In this document: positions 1 to 7,639 of the stretch, piece by piece
Layout of the letters: each line of letters begins with the position of its first letter
Numbering within the stretch: position 1 is the stretch's first letter
NCBI RefSeq assembly: GCF_902498805.1
Contig: NZ_LR701595.1
Coordinates: 1 to 64,000 of the forward strand
DNA length: 64,000 bases
Source of the DNA: Imperialibacter sp. EC-SDR9
GTDB lineage: Bacteria; Bacteroidota; Bacteroidia; Cytophagales; Cyclobacteriaceae
Reading direction: 5' to 3'
The notes under the pieces: model-generated
What the model saw: the letters and a program-made list of their open reading frames with translations, nothing else
What the model was told of the DNA's origin: nothing
Database searches by the model: none
Program-made: the position numbers and the translations under genes

Positions 1-176
1 TAGAAACTGTAAACGATGAACTCAAGAACATCTGTCAAGTCGAACATTCCAGACATAGGTCTTTCGAAAACTTCATCACCAACCTTATTTCAGGATTGAT
101 TGCCTACTCCTTCTTCCCCAAAAAGCCTGCAATCAAATATCAACCCGTCAAAACAAGCCAATTAGCCGCTTTTTAA
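1..176 (+). CDS. IS982 family transposase, C-terminal remnant (runs off left edge)
   Basis: The first codons read in frame from position 3 to a TAA at 174-176 and give a 57-residue tail containing [11 protein letters not shown], the [10 protein letters not shown] block and a [11 protein letters not shown] ending. These are hallmarks of the C-terminus of IS982-type DDE transposases (seen directly; family recalled). The upstream part lies outside the window, so it cannot be told whether the element is intact. The coding frame is undisturbed to its natural stop, which suggests a recent insertion rather than an old fossil. Confidence 0.85.
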   Translation, partial: ETVNDELKNICQVEHSRHRSFENFITNLISGLIAYSFFPKKPAIKYQPVKTSQLAAF

Positions 177-178
177 AA

Positions 179-190
179 TCGAACTCAGGT
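179..190. repeat. Possible right terminal repeat of the IS982 element
   Basis: Three bases after the transposase stop is TCGAACTCAGGT, which read inward from the right is ACCTGAGTTCGA. IS982 elements normally end within a few tens of bases of the transposase stop, and an ACC-type tip would fit. The left terminus is outside the window, so this is inference only. Confidence 0.3.
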
Positions 191-274
191 TAAAAGAAAA
201 GGTACAATCATCTTCACTTGCCCTCATTGCTATATCACCTAAACTTTTGTTAGTTTTCCACTTAATTAGCGCTC

Positions 275-1345
275 ATGGACAGAAGAAAGTTTATTGCTGG
301 AAGTTTGCTGGCAGCCGGAAGCGGAATGCTGTTGCCAACAATGGCTAAAGCAGAAGGTAAAGCTACAACATCAGGCACGTGGCCCACACGGGTCATCAAA
401 CCAAAAAAGCTCGACAAAGGAGATACAATAGGCCTTATTACCCCCTCGAGCGCCATCTCCAGGGGATCCTTTGAGAGCACACTCAAGAACATGGAGGCAC
501 TTGGTTTTAAGGTGAAGTACTCCGACAATATGAGGGTTCGCAAGGGCTTTCTGGCAGGCACCGACCAGCAGCGGCTTGACGACCTTCATGCCATGTTTGC
601 AGATACTTCAGTCGACGGGATTTTCTGTGCCAGAGGTGGCTATGGAGCTGGAAGGCTTTTGCCAGCGATTGATTATGACCTGATTGGCTCTAATCCCAAG
701 CCCTTTATTGGCTACAGCGACATCACAGCGCTGCATTTTGCGATATTCAATAAGACCGGGTTGGTGACTTTTCATGGCCCTGTGGGCGCCTCCAACTTCA
801 CCGACTACACCGCTGACAGCTTTGAAGATACGCTCATCAAAGGCAAAGGGAAGATAAAGATTGAGCAGGCAAAAGAAGACCGGGAAAGGCAGGAAGACTA
901 TATTCAGATTTATTCAATTTCAGATGGGGTGGCAAAAGGAGAGTTGGTAGGAGGCAATTTGAGCTTAGTTAGCTCACTTACCGGCACACCATTCGATCTC
1001 GATTTCACCGGTAAACTGGTTTTTCTGGAAGAAGTAGGAGAGTCGCCCTATCGTGTCGACAGGATGCTGACACAGCTTTTGCTGGCCGGTAAGCTACAGG
1101 CTGCTAAAGGCATCGTTCTGGGCGTGTTCAACGACTGCGATGAAAAAGACACAGACCCTGATTTTGGCGACAAAACGTCGCTGAAAGAAACGCTTGCTGA
1201 GCGCCTGGGCGGATTGGGAATACCTGTCTTATATGGAATGTCTTTTGGACACGTGTCCAATATTGCGACGCTTCCAATGGGCATCTCTGCTGAGCTTGAC
1301 ACTTACAAACAATCGTTGACCCTTCTTGAAGAATCCGTTCTCTAA
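275..1345 (+). CDS. LD-carboxypeptidase (peptidase family S66), Tat-type signal
   Basis: Predicted muramoyltetrapeptide (L,D-) carboxypeptidase, which removes the terminal D-Ala from murein tetrapeptides during wall recycling. The start gives a twin-arginine leader (MDRRKF, hydrophobic stretch, AKA cleavage), so the product should be exported, unlike the cytoplasmic E. coli LdcA. S66 catalytic residues are visible: Ser148 in GYSD, Glu252 or Glu253 in FLEEVGE, and His326 in FGHVSN, with spacing close to that in LdcA. Length 356 aa is a little above the usual ~300-310 because of the leader. The next gene begins 5 bp after the stop, which indicates co-transcription with the dipeptide epimerase. 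The IS982 tail lies only ~85 bp upstream of the ATG, so the native upstream context may have been displaced. Confidence 0.9.
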   Translation: MDRRKFIAGSLLAAGSGMLLPTMAKAEGKATTSGTWPTRVIKPKKLDKGDTIGLITPSSAISRGSFESTLKNMEALGFKVKYSDNMRVRKGFLAGTDQQRLDDLHAMFADTSVDGIFCARGGYGAGRLLPAIDYDLIGSNPKPFIGYSDITALHFAIFNKTGLVTFHGPVGASNFTDYTADSFEDTLIKGKGKIKIEQAKEDRERQEDYIQIYSISDGVAKGELVGGNLSLVSSLTGTPFDLDFTGKLVFLEEVGESPYRVDRMLTQLLLAGKLQAAKGIVLGVFNDCDEKDTDPDFGDKTSLKETLAERLGGLGIPVLYGMSFGHVSNIATLPMGISAELDTYKQSLTLLEESVL

Positions 1346-1350
1346 GCTTT

Positions 1351-2361
1351 ATGAAAGTTACATACCACCCTGTCAAAATGCCCCTGAGGCATACTTTTAC
1401 CATTGCCCATGGCTCCACCAGTGTGCAGGAGTCTTTTATCGTTGAGCTGAGCCACGATGGTATAAGCGGCTTTGGCGAGGCTACTGCTAACCCTTACTAC
1501 GGTGTGACGGTCCCTAAAATGACCGAACAGGTGGAAAGTGTACGTTCATTAATCGAGTCAGGCAGTTGGAAAATACCTGAGGAGTTTCATCAGGCCCTGC
1601 TTAGTACGGGGAAATTGAAAGCCTTCACCCTTTGTGCGCTCGATCTCGCATTCAACGACCTTTATGGAAAGCTGAAGGGCCAGCCTCTCTACAAAATCTG
1701 GGGTTTGGATGGGAGCATGGGGCCGATTTCCAATTACACCATTGGCATCGATACGGTAGAAAACATGGTGGCCAAAATGAAGGAATTTCCCTGGCCGCTG
1801 TATAAAATAAAGCTGGGTACGAAAGAAGACATTCGGATCATTGAAGAGCTACGCAAAAACACAAATGCGGTCTTTAGGGTGGATGCCAATTGTGCCTGGG
1901 GTGTTGAAGAAACCATCACCAATAGTAAGGCGTTGAAAAAGTTGAATGTACAGTTCATTGAACAACCTTTAAAGGCGGATGATCTTGATGGCATGAAAAG
2001 AGTTTTCACCGAAAGTGAGCTGCCTGTAATAGCGGATGAAAGTTGCCAGGTAGAAGCGGATGTGGACAAGTGCTTCAATCACTTTCATGGTATCAACATT
2101 AAGCTGACCAAATGCGGAGGACTAACACCAGCCCGCCGAATGATTGCCAGAGCCCGTGCGCTGAATATGAAAATAATGATGGGCTGCATGACAGAATCTT
2201 CGGTCGGTATTTCTGCCATAGCCCAGGTAGTTCCTTTGCTCGACTATGTGGACATGGACGGTGCATTGCTGTTGGCGGAAGATCCTGCCAAAGGTGTACA
2301 AGTGACCACAAGCGGATTGATTTTCCCCAATGAAAATGGCACCGGTGCCAGTCTTAAGTAA
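1351..2361 (+). CDS. Dipeptide epimerase (L-Ala-D/L-Glu epimerase type, enolase superfamily)
   Basis: Predicted enolase-superfamily epimerase acting on the L-Ala-D-Glu dipeptide from murein, turning it into L-Ala-L-Glu for catabolism. The muconate-lactonising subgroup motifs are complete: KIK with Lys152/Lys154 as acid-base pair, metal ligands Asp178 (VDANCAW), Glu204 (EQP) and Asp229 (DESC), and the opposite-face Lys251 in KLTKCGG. At 336 aa it is full length. It lies 5 bp after the LD-carboxypeptidase and 6 bp before the BioF-like gene, so the three form an operon. Context supports a murein dipeptide substrate; another dipeptide specificity cannot be excluded from sequence. Confidence 0.9.
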   Translation: MKVTYHPVKMPLRHTFTIAHGSTSVQESFIVELSHDGISGFGEATANPYYGVTVPKMTEQVESVRSLIESGSWKIPEEFHQALLSTGKLKAFTLCALDLAFNDLYGKLKGQPLYKIWGLDGSMGPISNYTIGIDTVENMVAKMKEFPWPLYKIKLGTKEDIRIIEELRKNTNAVFRVDANCAWGVEETITNSKALKKLNVQFIEQPLKADDLDGMKRVFTESELPVIADESCQVEADVDKCFNHFHGINIKLTKCGGLTPARRMIARARALNMKIMMGCMTESSVGISAIAQVVPLLDYVDMDGALLLAEDPAKGVQVTTSGLIFPNENGTGASLK

Positions 2362-2367
2362 AGTGCT

Positions 2368-3432
2368 ATGATGCGGTCAGAGGAATTTCCCGGAAGAACA
2401 TTGCATGTCAATGGTAAAGAAATGCTTTATTTCAGCGGCACTTCTTACCTCGGTCTGTCAGTTGATAAAGAATACCAGGAGCTCATCAAAGAGGGGGTAG
2501 ACAAATACGGAGTGCATTTTTCCGGCTCCAGAAATGGCAACGTGCAATACAGCCTGTTCGAAGAAGCGGAGCGGTACATAGCCGACTGGTTGTCAACGGG
2601 CGATGCAGTGGTCACTTCATCTGGGTTTGCCTCCGGGCAGCTGCTCATCAAGGTGCTGCAAGACATGGAATGGAGCATGGAATATGCCCCTGGTTGCCAC
2701 CCAGCTTTGTGGAGAAACTCAGACGACGCTACCAATGGTGACTTCATCAGCTGGTCAACCATGATCAGGGTGCAGCTGGAAGGAATGCTGCCTCGCCGGA
2801 TGGTTTTGCTCTGCAATTCTACCGATCCGCTTTTTTGCAACCCCGTTAATTTCGACTGGCTCACCGACATCTCCACCCTGCACGAAGTGCTGCTGGTGGT
2901 CGACGATTCGCACGGCATTGGACTGACCGGAAAAAATGGAGAAGGGGTGGTGTCGCAACTTCGGAAGCTGCCGTCGCATGTGCAGTGGGTGGTGACTTCC
3001 TCACTGGGTAAAGCACCCGGGCTGGCAGCAGGTTTTATCGCAGGCTCTCATAACCTGATCAAGAAGGTCCGCCAGTCACCGTGGTTCGTGGGAGCTGCTC
3101 CGTCGGCACCGGCATTTCTTTATGCACTCTTAAAAGGAGGGGAGATAAGAGCTCGTCAGTTGCAAAAGCTCCGTAAGTTTCAGATGCCGTTTGGCAGCCA
3201 CTCATTGGTGAAGCAGCATTTTAATTTTCAACCGGTATTGCCTGTTTTCTTTTCGAAAAGCCAGCCGCTTTACACTTACCTGCTGAGTAGGAATATCATC
3301 ATTTCCCATTTTCCATATCCTAAGCCAACGTCAAGTCCGATCAGCAGAGTTATCCTGCATGCGGCGCTCGATCCGGCAGATATCGGAAATCTGTTGGAGG
3401 AGATTAAAACATTTTATGAGGACTTCCAATAG
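2368..3432 (+). CDS. PLP-dependent aminotransferase class I/II, BioF/AONS-like
   Basis: Fold-type I PLP enzyme of the alpha-oxoamine synthase branch. Visible are the DDSHGIG motif (Asp179 and His182, equivalent to the DEAHG of BioF and KBL) and Lys215 in SSLGKAPG for the internal aldimine. At 354 aa it is slightly shorter than BioF (~385-400). It is the last gene of the murein-peptide operon, with no bio genes near, so a role in biotin synthesis is doubtful. It may handle an amino acid released from the peptide, but the substrate is unknown. The ATG at 2368 is followed directly by a second ATG at 2371; either could serve. Confidence 0.75.
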   Translation: MMRSEEFPGRTLHVNGKEMLYFSGTSYLGLSVDKEYQELIKEGVDKYGVHFSGSRNGNVQYSLFEEAERYIADWLSTGDAVVTSSGFASGQLLIKVLQDMEWSMEYAPGCHPALWRNSDDATNGDFISWSTMIRVQLEGMLPRRMVLLCNSTDPLFCNPVNFDWLTDISTLHEVLLVVDDSHGIGLTGKNGEGVVSQLRKLPSHVQWVVTSSLGKAPGLAAGFIAGSHNLIKKVRQSPWFVGAAPSAPAFLYALLKGGEIRARQLQKLRKFQMPFGSHSLVKQHFNFQPVLPVFFSKSQPLYTYLLSRNIIISHFPYPKPTSSPISRVILHAALDPADIGNLLEEIKTFYEDFQ

Positions 3433-3561
3433 GCTGCTATCTTTGCAGCTTCCTGGTAACTTCAGGCCTAAAAAGACTCATAGATGAAATCTATAACTAG
3501 TAGTTAAATATCTTTTAATCAATTGGTTAAATTCTATTCATTAAAGTAAAATATAGTTCTA

Positions 3562-4725
3562 ATGGCTGATATCACTTCTTTGCTTGGCAGCATCCAAAAC
3601 ATACCCACGCCCTTCTATTTTTATGACCTGGAACTACTGCGAAAGTCATTGGACGAAGTGAAAAAACACGGATTAAGCAAAGGCTATAAGGTGCACTATG
3701 CGATGAAGGCCAATGCGAATCCACGTATACTTGAAGTCATCAGGCAGTACCATTTGGGCGCCGACGCTGTAAGTGCGAATGAAGTGAAGGCTGCTTTGGC
3801 GGCTGGTTTTCCGAAGGAAGAAATTGTGTTCGCCGGTGTCGGGAAATCGGACGAGGAGATTACGGTAGGGCTGCAGAACGATATCTTTTGCTTCAACTGC
3901 GAGTCGGCGCAGGAAGTGGATGTCATCAATGAGCTCGCTGGGAAAATGGGTAAGAAGGCGAAGATTGCTTTGCGCATCAATCCTAATGTGGATGCCAAAA
4001 CCCACCACTACATCACCACTGGCATGAAGGAAAATAAGTTCGGTCTTCCGCCCAAAGAGATCGATCAGGTGATTGACATGCTGCCTCAACTTGCCAACAT
4101 ACAATTAACCGGAATCCATTTTCATATTGGTTCTCAGGTGACAAGTTTGGAGAGCTACACACAACTTGCCCAACGGGCCAACGACTTCAATACTTACTTT
4201 AGAAGCAAAGGCATTGCACTGCAGCATGTGAACGTCGGCGGTGGCTTGGGCATCGACTATGTAGACCCGAAAGGAACCCCTGTTCCCGACTTCAAAAGCT
4301 ACTTCGAAGTATTCGAAAAACATATGAAGCTAGCTTCAGGTCAAGAGCTGCATTTCGAGTTGGGTCGTGCCATTGTGGGGCAGTGCGGTAGCTTGATAAG
4401 CAAGGTGCTGTACAACAAGGAAGGGGAGACCATCAAGTTCCTGATAATCGATGCAGGCATGACGGAACTCATTCGTCCCGCTTTGTACCAGGCAGAACAT
4501 TTCGTACAAAACATCACCTCCACCAGCGAGGTATTGGAGACCTACGATGTGGTCGGGCCAATCTGCGAGTCGTCTGACGCTTTTCGCAGAGGCATCAAAC
4601 TCAAGCAAAGCCAACGAGGTGACTTGCTGGCCATCCGTTCGGCAGGTGCATATGGTGAGGTAATGATGAGCCGCTACAACCTGCGTGACAATGCGAAGAC
4701 GTATTTTGATGTGGATTTCAAGTAA
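3562..4725 (+). CDS. lysA: Diaminopimelate decarboxylase
   Basis: Catalyses meso-diaminopimelate to L-lysine plus CO2, the last step of the DAP pathway, in the cytoplasm. Fold-type III PLP barrel features are visible: Lys49 in HYAMKANAN (aldimine), HFHIGSQ, the glycine-rich NVGGGLG phosphate loop, ELGRAIVG, and the GPICESSD motif that supplies the catalytic Cys from the partner subunit. At 387 aa it is at the shorter end for LysA, with no fused aspartokinase. A 129-bp AT-rich gap separates it from the upstream operon, so it probably has its own promoter. It converges on the sulfatase gene with a 1-bp gap. Confidence 0.93.
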   Translation: MADITSLLGSIQNIPTPFYFYDLELLRKSLDEVKKHGLSKGYKVHYAMKANANPRILEVIRQYHLGADAVSANEVKAALAAGFPKEEIVFAGVGKSDEEITVGLQNDIFCFNCESAQEVDVINELAGKMGKKAKIALRINPNVDAKTHHYITTGMKENKFGLPPKEIDQVIDMLPQLANIQLTGIHFHIGSQVTSLESYTQLAQRANDFNTYFRSKGIALQHVNVGGGLGIDYVDPKGTPVPDFKSYFEVFEKHMKLASGQELHFELGRAIVGQCGSLISKVLYNKEGETIKFLIIDAGMTELIRPALYQAEHFVQNITSTSEVLETYDVVGPICESSDAFRRGIKLKQSQRGDLLAIRSAGAYGEVMMSRYNLRDNAKTYFDVDFK

Positions 4726-4726
4726 A

Positions 4727-6175
4727 TCACTCGGGAGTCGCCACCCTACCAGGCTCCCGGTTCTCTGTTCCCTCAACGCCTGTGATGCTGTCACCCAGTT
4801 TCGCTCTCATGCCATCAGCCAGTTTTAGCATACGATCGACCACCTCAGGATTAGCCGCAGCCACATCAGTGGATTCTGCTACATCAGCCTCCAGGTCATA
4901 TAGTTCGGGTTGCGTGACCTCCGTTTGCTGGTAGTCGATAGGCAGGCCATCATTGGTTCCTTCACGGCCGTTCAGGGTGCGGTAGGTGTGTGGCAAGTAG
5001 AGTTTCCATTTCCCGCTCCTTACAGCCTGCAATTCATTCACCCTGTAGTAAATGAAATAGGCTTCGTGCGGTGACTGCTGAGCGTTTCCGGTAATGATCG
5101 GCCAAACGTCTTTTCCGTCTATCTTCTTTTCTGGAAGGTCAGCTCCGGCCAACTGCGCAATGGTAGGCAGCATATCAATCGTCATCATCGGCGTGTTAAT
5201 CACGCTGCCGGCAGGTATTTTGCCTGGGAACCTCATGATGGCTGGTTCACGGATGCCACCTTCCCAGCTGGTGCCTTTGCCTTCCCTCAGCGGGTAGGCC
5301 GAGCCTGCATGCCCGCCATAGGAGAGCCACGGGCCGTTGTCGGATGTGAAAATAACCAGCGTATTGTCATCGAGTCCGTTCTCTTTCAAAGCAGCAAGTA
5401 TTTGCCCTACCGACCAGTCGATTTCCATGATCACATCGCCATAGAGCCCACGTTCCGATTTGCCTTTGAACTTGTCTGATACAAACAAAGGCACGTGAGG
5501 CTGCGGATGAGGCACGTACAAAAAGAAAGGCTTGTCCTTATTGCGTTTGATGAAATCGACACTTCTTTCGGTGATATGCGTGGTGAGCATGCTTTGGTCT
5601 TCCAGTGTATCAATCACCGTCTCGTTTTCATAGAGGGGAAGCGGCGGAAAGTCGAAAACTGTTCCCTGCCATGGGTGGTTGGGCCACATGTCGCCCGAGT
5701 AGGGAATACCGAAATACTCGTCGAAACCCTGGCGGGTAGGCATGAACTCCGGCTCATCACCCAGGTGCCATTTGCCGTAGATTGCCGTTGCGTATCCTTC
5801 TGCTTTTAGCACCTCTGCAAGCGTTGTTTCGTCGGGGTTGAGACCGATTTTCGATTCGGGCCCCAGGGCATTATGAATATTGACCCTGTTGGAGTAGCAG
5901 CCTGTGAGCAATGCGGCTCTGGAGGCAGAGCACACAGCCTGGGCGACATAAAAATTCGTGAGTTGGGCTCCTTCTTTGGCCATTTTGTCAAGGTTGGGCG
6001 TGGTAAAGCCTTTGGCGCCAAAGACGCCCACATCGTTGTAGCCCTGGTCGTCGGTGAAGATGATGACAATGTTGGGCTCGGCTGCCGCCTCTTGTTCTTC
6101 AGTTTGGGGTTTGGTTTGGCAGGCGCTGAGAAGTAATAGGGCTGCTGCGAATAGGTAGGTGTTTTTCGATGCCAC
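4727..6175 (-). CDS. Sulfatase (arylsulfatase family), lipoprotein
   Basis: Predicted type I sulfatase that hydrolyses sulfate esters, probably on carbohydrates, in the periplasm or at the cell surface. The leader ends in the lipobox LSAC (Cys19). The formylglycine motif is C-S-A-S-R (Cys82 to Arg86), the CxAxR variant, followed by AALLTG. The N-terminal TDDQGYNDVG metal-binding segment and the later FTSDNGP and GKWHLGD motifs are also present. Length 482 aa is typical. Activity would need a formylglycine-generating enzyme, which is not in this window. The neighbouring GH3 glycosidase suggests use of sulfated glycans, but no SusC/SusD pair is present, so this is not a full polysaccharide utilisation locus. 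Confidence 0.92.
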   Translation of the reverse strand: MASKNTYLFAAALLLLSACQTKPQTEEQEAAAEPNIVIIFTDDQGYNDVGVFGAKGFTTPNLDKMAKEGAQLTNFYVAQAVCSASRAALLTGCYSNRVNIHNALGPESKIGLNPDETTLAEVLKAEGYATAIYGKWHLGDEPEFMPTRQGFDEYFGIPYSGDMWPNHPWQGTVFDFPPLPLYENETVIDTLEDQSMLTTHITERSVDFIKRNKDKPFFLYVPHPQPHVPLFVSDKFKGKSERGLYGDVIMEIDWSVGQILAALKENGLDDNTLVIFTSDNGPWLSYGGHAGSAYPLREGKGTSWEGGIREPAIMRFPGKIPAGSVINTPMMTIDMLPTIAQLAGADLPEKKIDGKDVWPIITGNAQQSPHEAYFIYYRVNELQAVRSGKWKLYLPHTYRTLNGREGTNDGLPIDYQQTEVTQPELYDLEADVAESTDVAAANPEVVDRMLKLADGMRAKLGDSITGVEGTENREPGRVATPE

Positions 6176-6265
6176 AACTAGGTGTTTTTTTGTTCGAAGT
6201 TTTTCAACGAAGTCAAAGTAATGAAAAATGAATGAAGTTTATTCTGCTTTGTGATGGGCGATAAT

Positions 6266-6293
6266 AGAAAAGGTCTGTCGGGGGACAGACCTT
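6266..6293 (-). terminator. Rho-independent terminator (second of two related hairpins)
   Basis: A perfect 10-bp stem AAGGTCTGTC / GACAGACCTT with a GGGG loop (6270-6293), followed on the minus strand by a short T run. It lies between the metallo-hydrolase stop and the sulfatase start, downstream of a near-identical hairpin, and would insulate the sulfatase gene from read-through. Confidence 0.6.
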
Positions 6294-6357
6294 GGCGAAG
6301 TGGTAGTGGTGCCCACAGCATTAGCTGGTGGCACCAAACTCATGTTGAATTGCCATT

Positions 6358-6385
6358 AAAAAAGGCCTGCCGGGGGACAGGCCTT
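6358..6385 (-). terminator. Rho-independent terminator of the metallo-hydrolase gene
   Basis: The stem AAGGCCTG / CAGGCCTT with a C/G-rich 8-base loop is followed on the minus strand by six T residues. It starts 36 bp past the stop codon of the gene at 6422-7174. Its stem is a covarying version of the hairpin at 6270-6293: a T-A pair there is a C-G pair here. Confidence 0.75.
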
Positions 6386-6421
6386 GGTGATGTTATAAAA
6401 GCTGGAAAGGCTTAATGTCAA

Positions 6422-7174
6422 TTACTGCGCTGGATACCACTGTCTCAGTCTTACGTCAACTTTACTGGCTCCTTTGTTCACCAGCGCTTTGAACTTATCT
6501 ACATCATTGAGACCGCCCTGGCCACGGTAATGGTAAGGATACACAATGCCGGGCTTGAAGTCGATGACAGCACTGGCTGCTGCATCCACATCCATGGTGT
6601 AGGGTAGGTTCATGCAGACAAACGCCACGTCGATGCCTTTCAGGTTACGCATTTCGGGTATGTCTGATGTGTCGCCCGACAGGTAAACGTTCTTGCCACC
6701 AAAATTCACGATATAGCCATTGCCTCTTCCTTTGGTGTGGCGGGAATCGGCACTTTCGGGTAGGTTGTACATGGGAATAGCTTTGATGTTAAGCCCCATT
6801 TGGTCAGTACTTTGGCCATTGCCAATGATCACCAGTTGGCTTTTGTTCTTCTCGGCGATTTGATCGGCTACAGCTTGAGGGACAATAATCTTCGCTTTAG
6901 AAAGATCCAGACCATCCAGTGTTTCCTGGTTCAGGTGGTCGCCGTGGATATCGGTGATAAGGATAAGATCAGGGGCGGCCAGGCCTTCGAATAGGTCAGC
7001 GCCACCATATGGGTCGACAAACACTGTCAGGTTATTCCACTGAAAGGCTACGGTGCCATGGGTAATAGGGGTGATGGTGAGGTCGCCTTTGTTGGTTTTT
7101 ATTTTGTCGGTTTGGCTGAACGCCAGGAGGGGAACAAGCATCAAAGAGAAAGCGTAGGTAAGTATCTTTTTCAT
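6422..7174 (-). CDS. MBL-fold metallo-hydrolase, secreted (UlaG/YtnP-like)
   Basis: Metallo-beta-lactamase fold hydrolase with a cleavable signal peptide (ends near AFSQ). The first metal-site motif is ITDIHGDHLN, a DxHxDH form, and further ligands are likely at YLSGDTSD (Asp) and YPYHYRG (His). The pattern matches the UlaG-like group often annotated as an MBL-fold metal-dependent hydrolase, with variable substrates. Length 250 aa is usual. It is a single gene bounded by a strong terminator; the substrate is unknown. Confidence 0.8.
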   Translation of the reverse strand: MKKILTYAFSLMLVPLLAFSQTDKIKTNKGDLTITPITHGTVAFQWNNLTVFVDPYGGADLFEGLAAPDLILITDIHGDHLNQETLDGLDLSKAKIIVPQAVADQIAEKNKSQLVIIGNGQSTDQMGLNIKAIPMYNLPESADSRHTKGRGNGYIVNFGGKNVYLSGDTSDIPEMRNLKGIDVAFVCMNLPYTMDVDAAASAVIDFKPGIVYPYHYRGQGGLNDVDKFKALVNKGASKVDVRLRQWYPAQ

Positions 7175-7639
7175 AGTTTTGGTTTTAGTACTTCTTAGAA
7201 CTGGTTGAAGGCGCTATTGTTTTGGCAAAAGCCCACGTTTAGCGTAAAGTAATTTTAGCGAGATAATAGGAGTTATCAAAGGAGAGTTTGATGGGAAACC
7301 AGTGTGTCATAGTTTTTGGTTGACAGTCGGAAATGTTTTTAAATGGTATTGAATTTCATTTCTATCCTCAGCTTTTTGGGTATTGCCCTTATCCGTCTCA
7401 TGTATTGCGCTTGTTCGTCTCATGTCTTGCTGTTATTCGCCTCGTGTTAAGCGCTTGTCCGGGGGGTAGACAAGCGCTTATGAGGAACCGGGATAAGGGC
7501 TTAACAAGGGGTGAGACAAGCCCTTAACACCTACTCACGTAAGCGCTTGTCTTTTATGGAGAGTTGAGGTGCCTGTCAAAACCCGTCTTCCGGCTCGTGG
7601 AAGTGGTTTTAACCCATCCTGCCTGCCTCCAAATCACCC
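7175..7639. other. 465-bp intergenic region containing a repeat array
   Basis: No convincing gene lies here; a 64-codon frame at 7333-7527 runs through the repeats and has no recognisable protein features. The region must hold the promoter of the metallo-hydrolase and the 3' end of the GH3 transcript, both on the minus strand. Its main content is the inverted/direct repeat array annotated separately. Confidence 0.8.
7381..7551. repeat. Array of degenerate 22-bp units with inverted copies around a 12-bp perfect hairpin
   Basis: Three head-to-tail 22-bp units start at 7381, 7403 and 7425; units 1 and 2 match at 19 of 22 positions and units 1 and 3 at 16 of 22. A fourth, degenerate unit leads into the perfect inverted repeat TAAGCGCTTGTC (7448-7459) / GACAAGCGCTTA (7469-7480) with a 9-base G-rich loop. 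Beyond it, related segments recur mostly in inverted orientation: GATAAGGGCTTAAC (7492-7505), GACAAGCCCTTAAC (7515-7528) and TAAGCGCTTGTC (7540-7551). The shared core is (A)AG[CG][CG]CTTGTC, itself near-palindromic. Confidence 0.8.

Noticed and set aside
2445-2918. A 157-codon minus-strand frame opposite the BioF-like gene
   Set aside because: It is Ser/Cys-rich with no domain, and the opposite strand encodes a PLP enzyme with all key residues.
2368-3432. Biotin synthesis gene bioF
   Set aside because: Although the fold is of the AONS type, no other bio gene is near, and the gene is in a murein peptide operon, so the bioF name is not given.
7333-7527. A 64-codon plus-strand frame in the repeat region
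   Set aside because: It runs through the 22-bp repeats, is Cys/Leu-rich only because of the repeat composition, and has no upstream signals or family resemblance.
7381-7551. CRISPR array
   Set aside because: The 22-bp units are directly adjacent with no spacers, are degenerate, occur in both orientations, and no cas genes are present.
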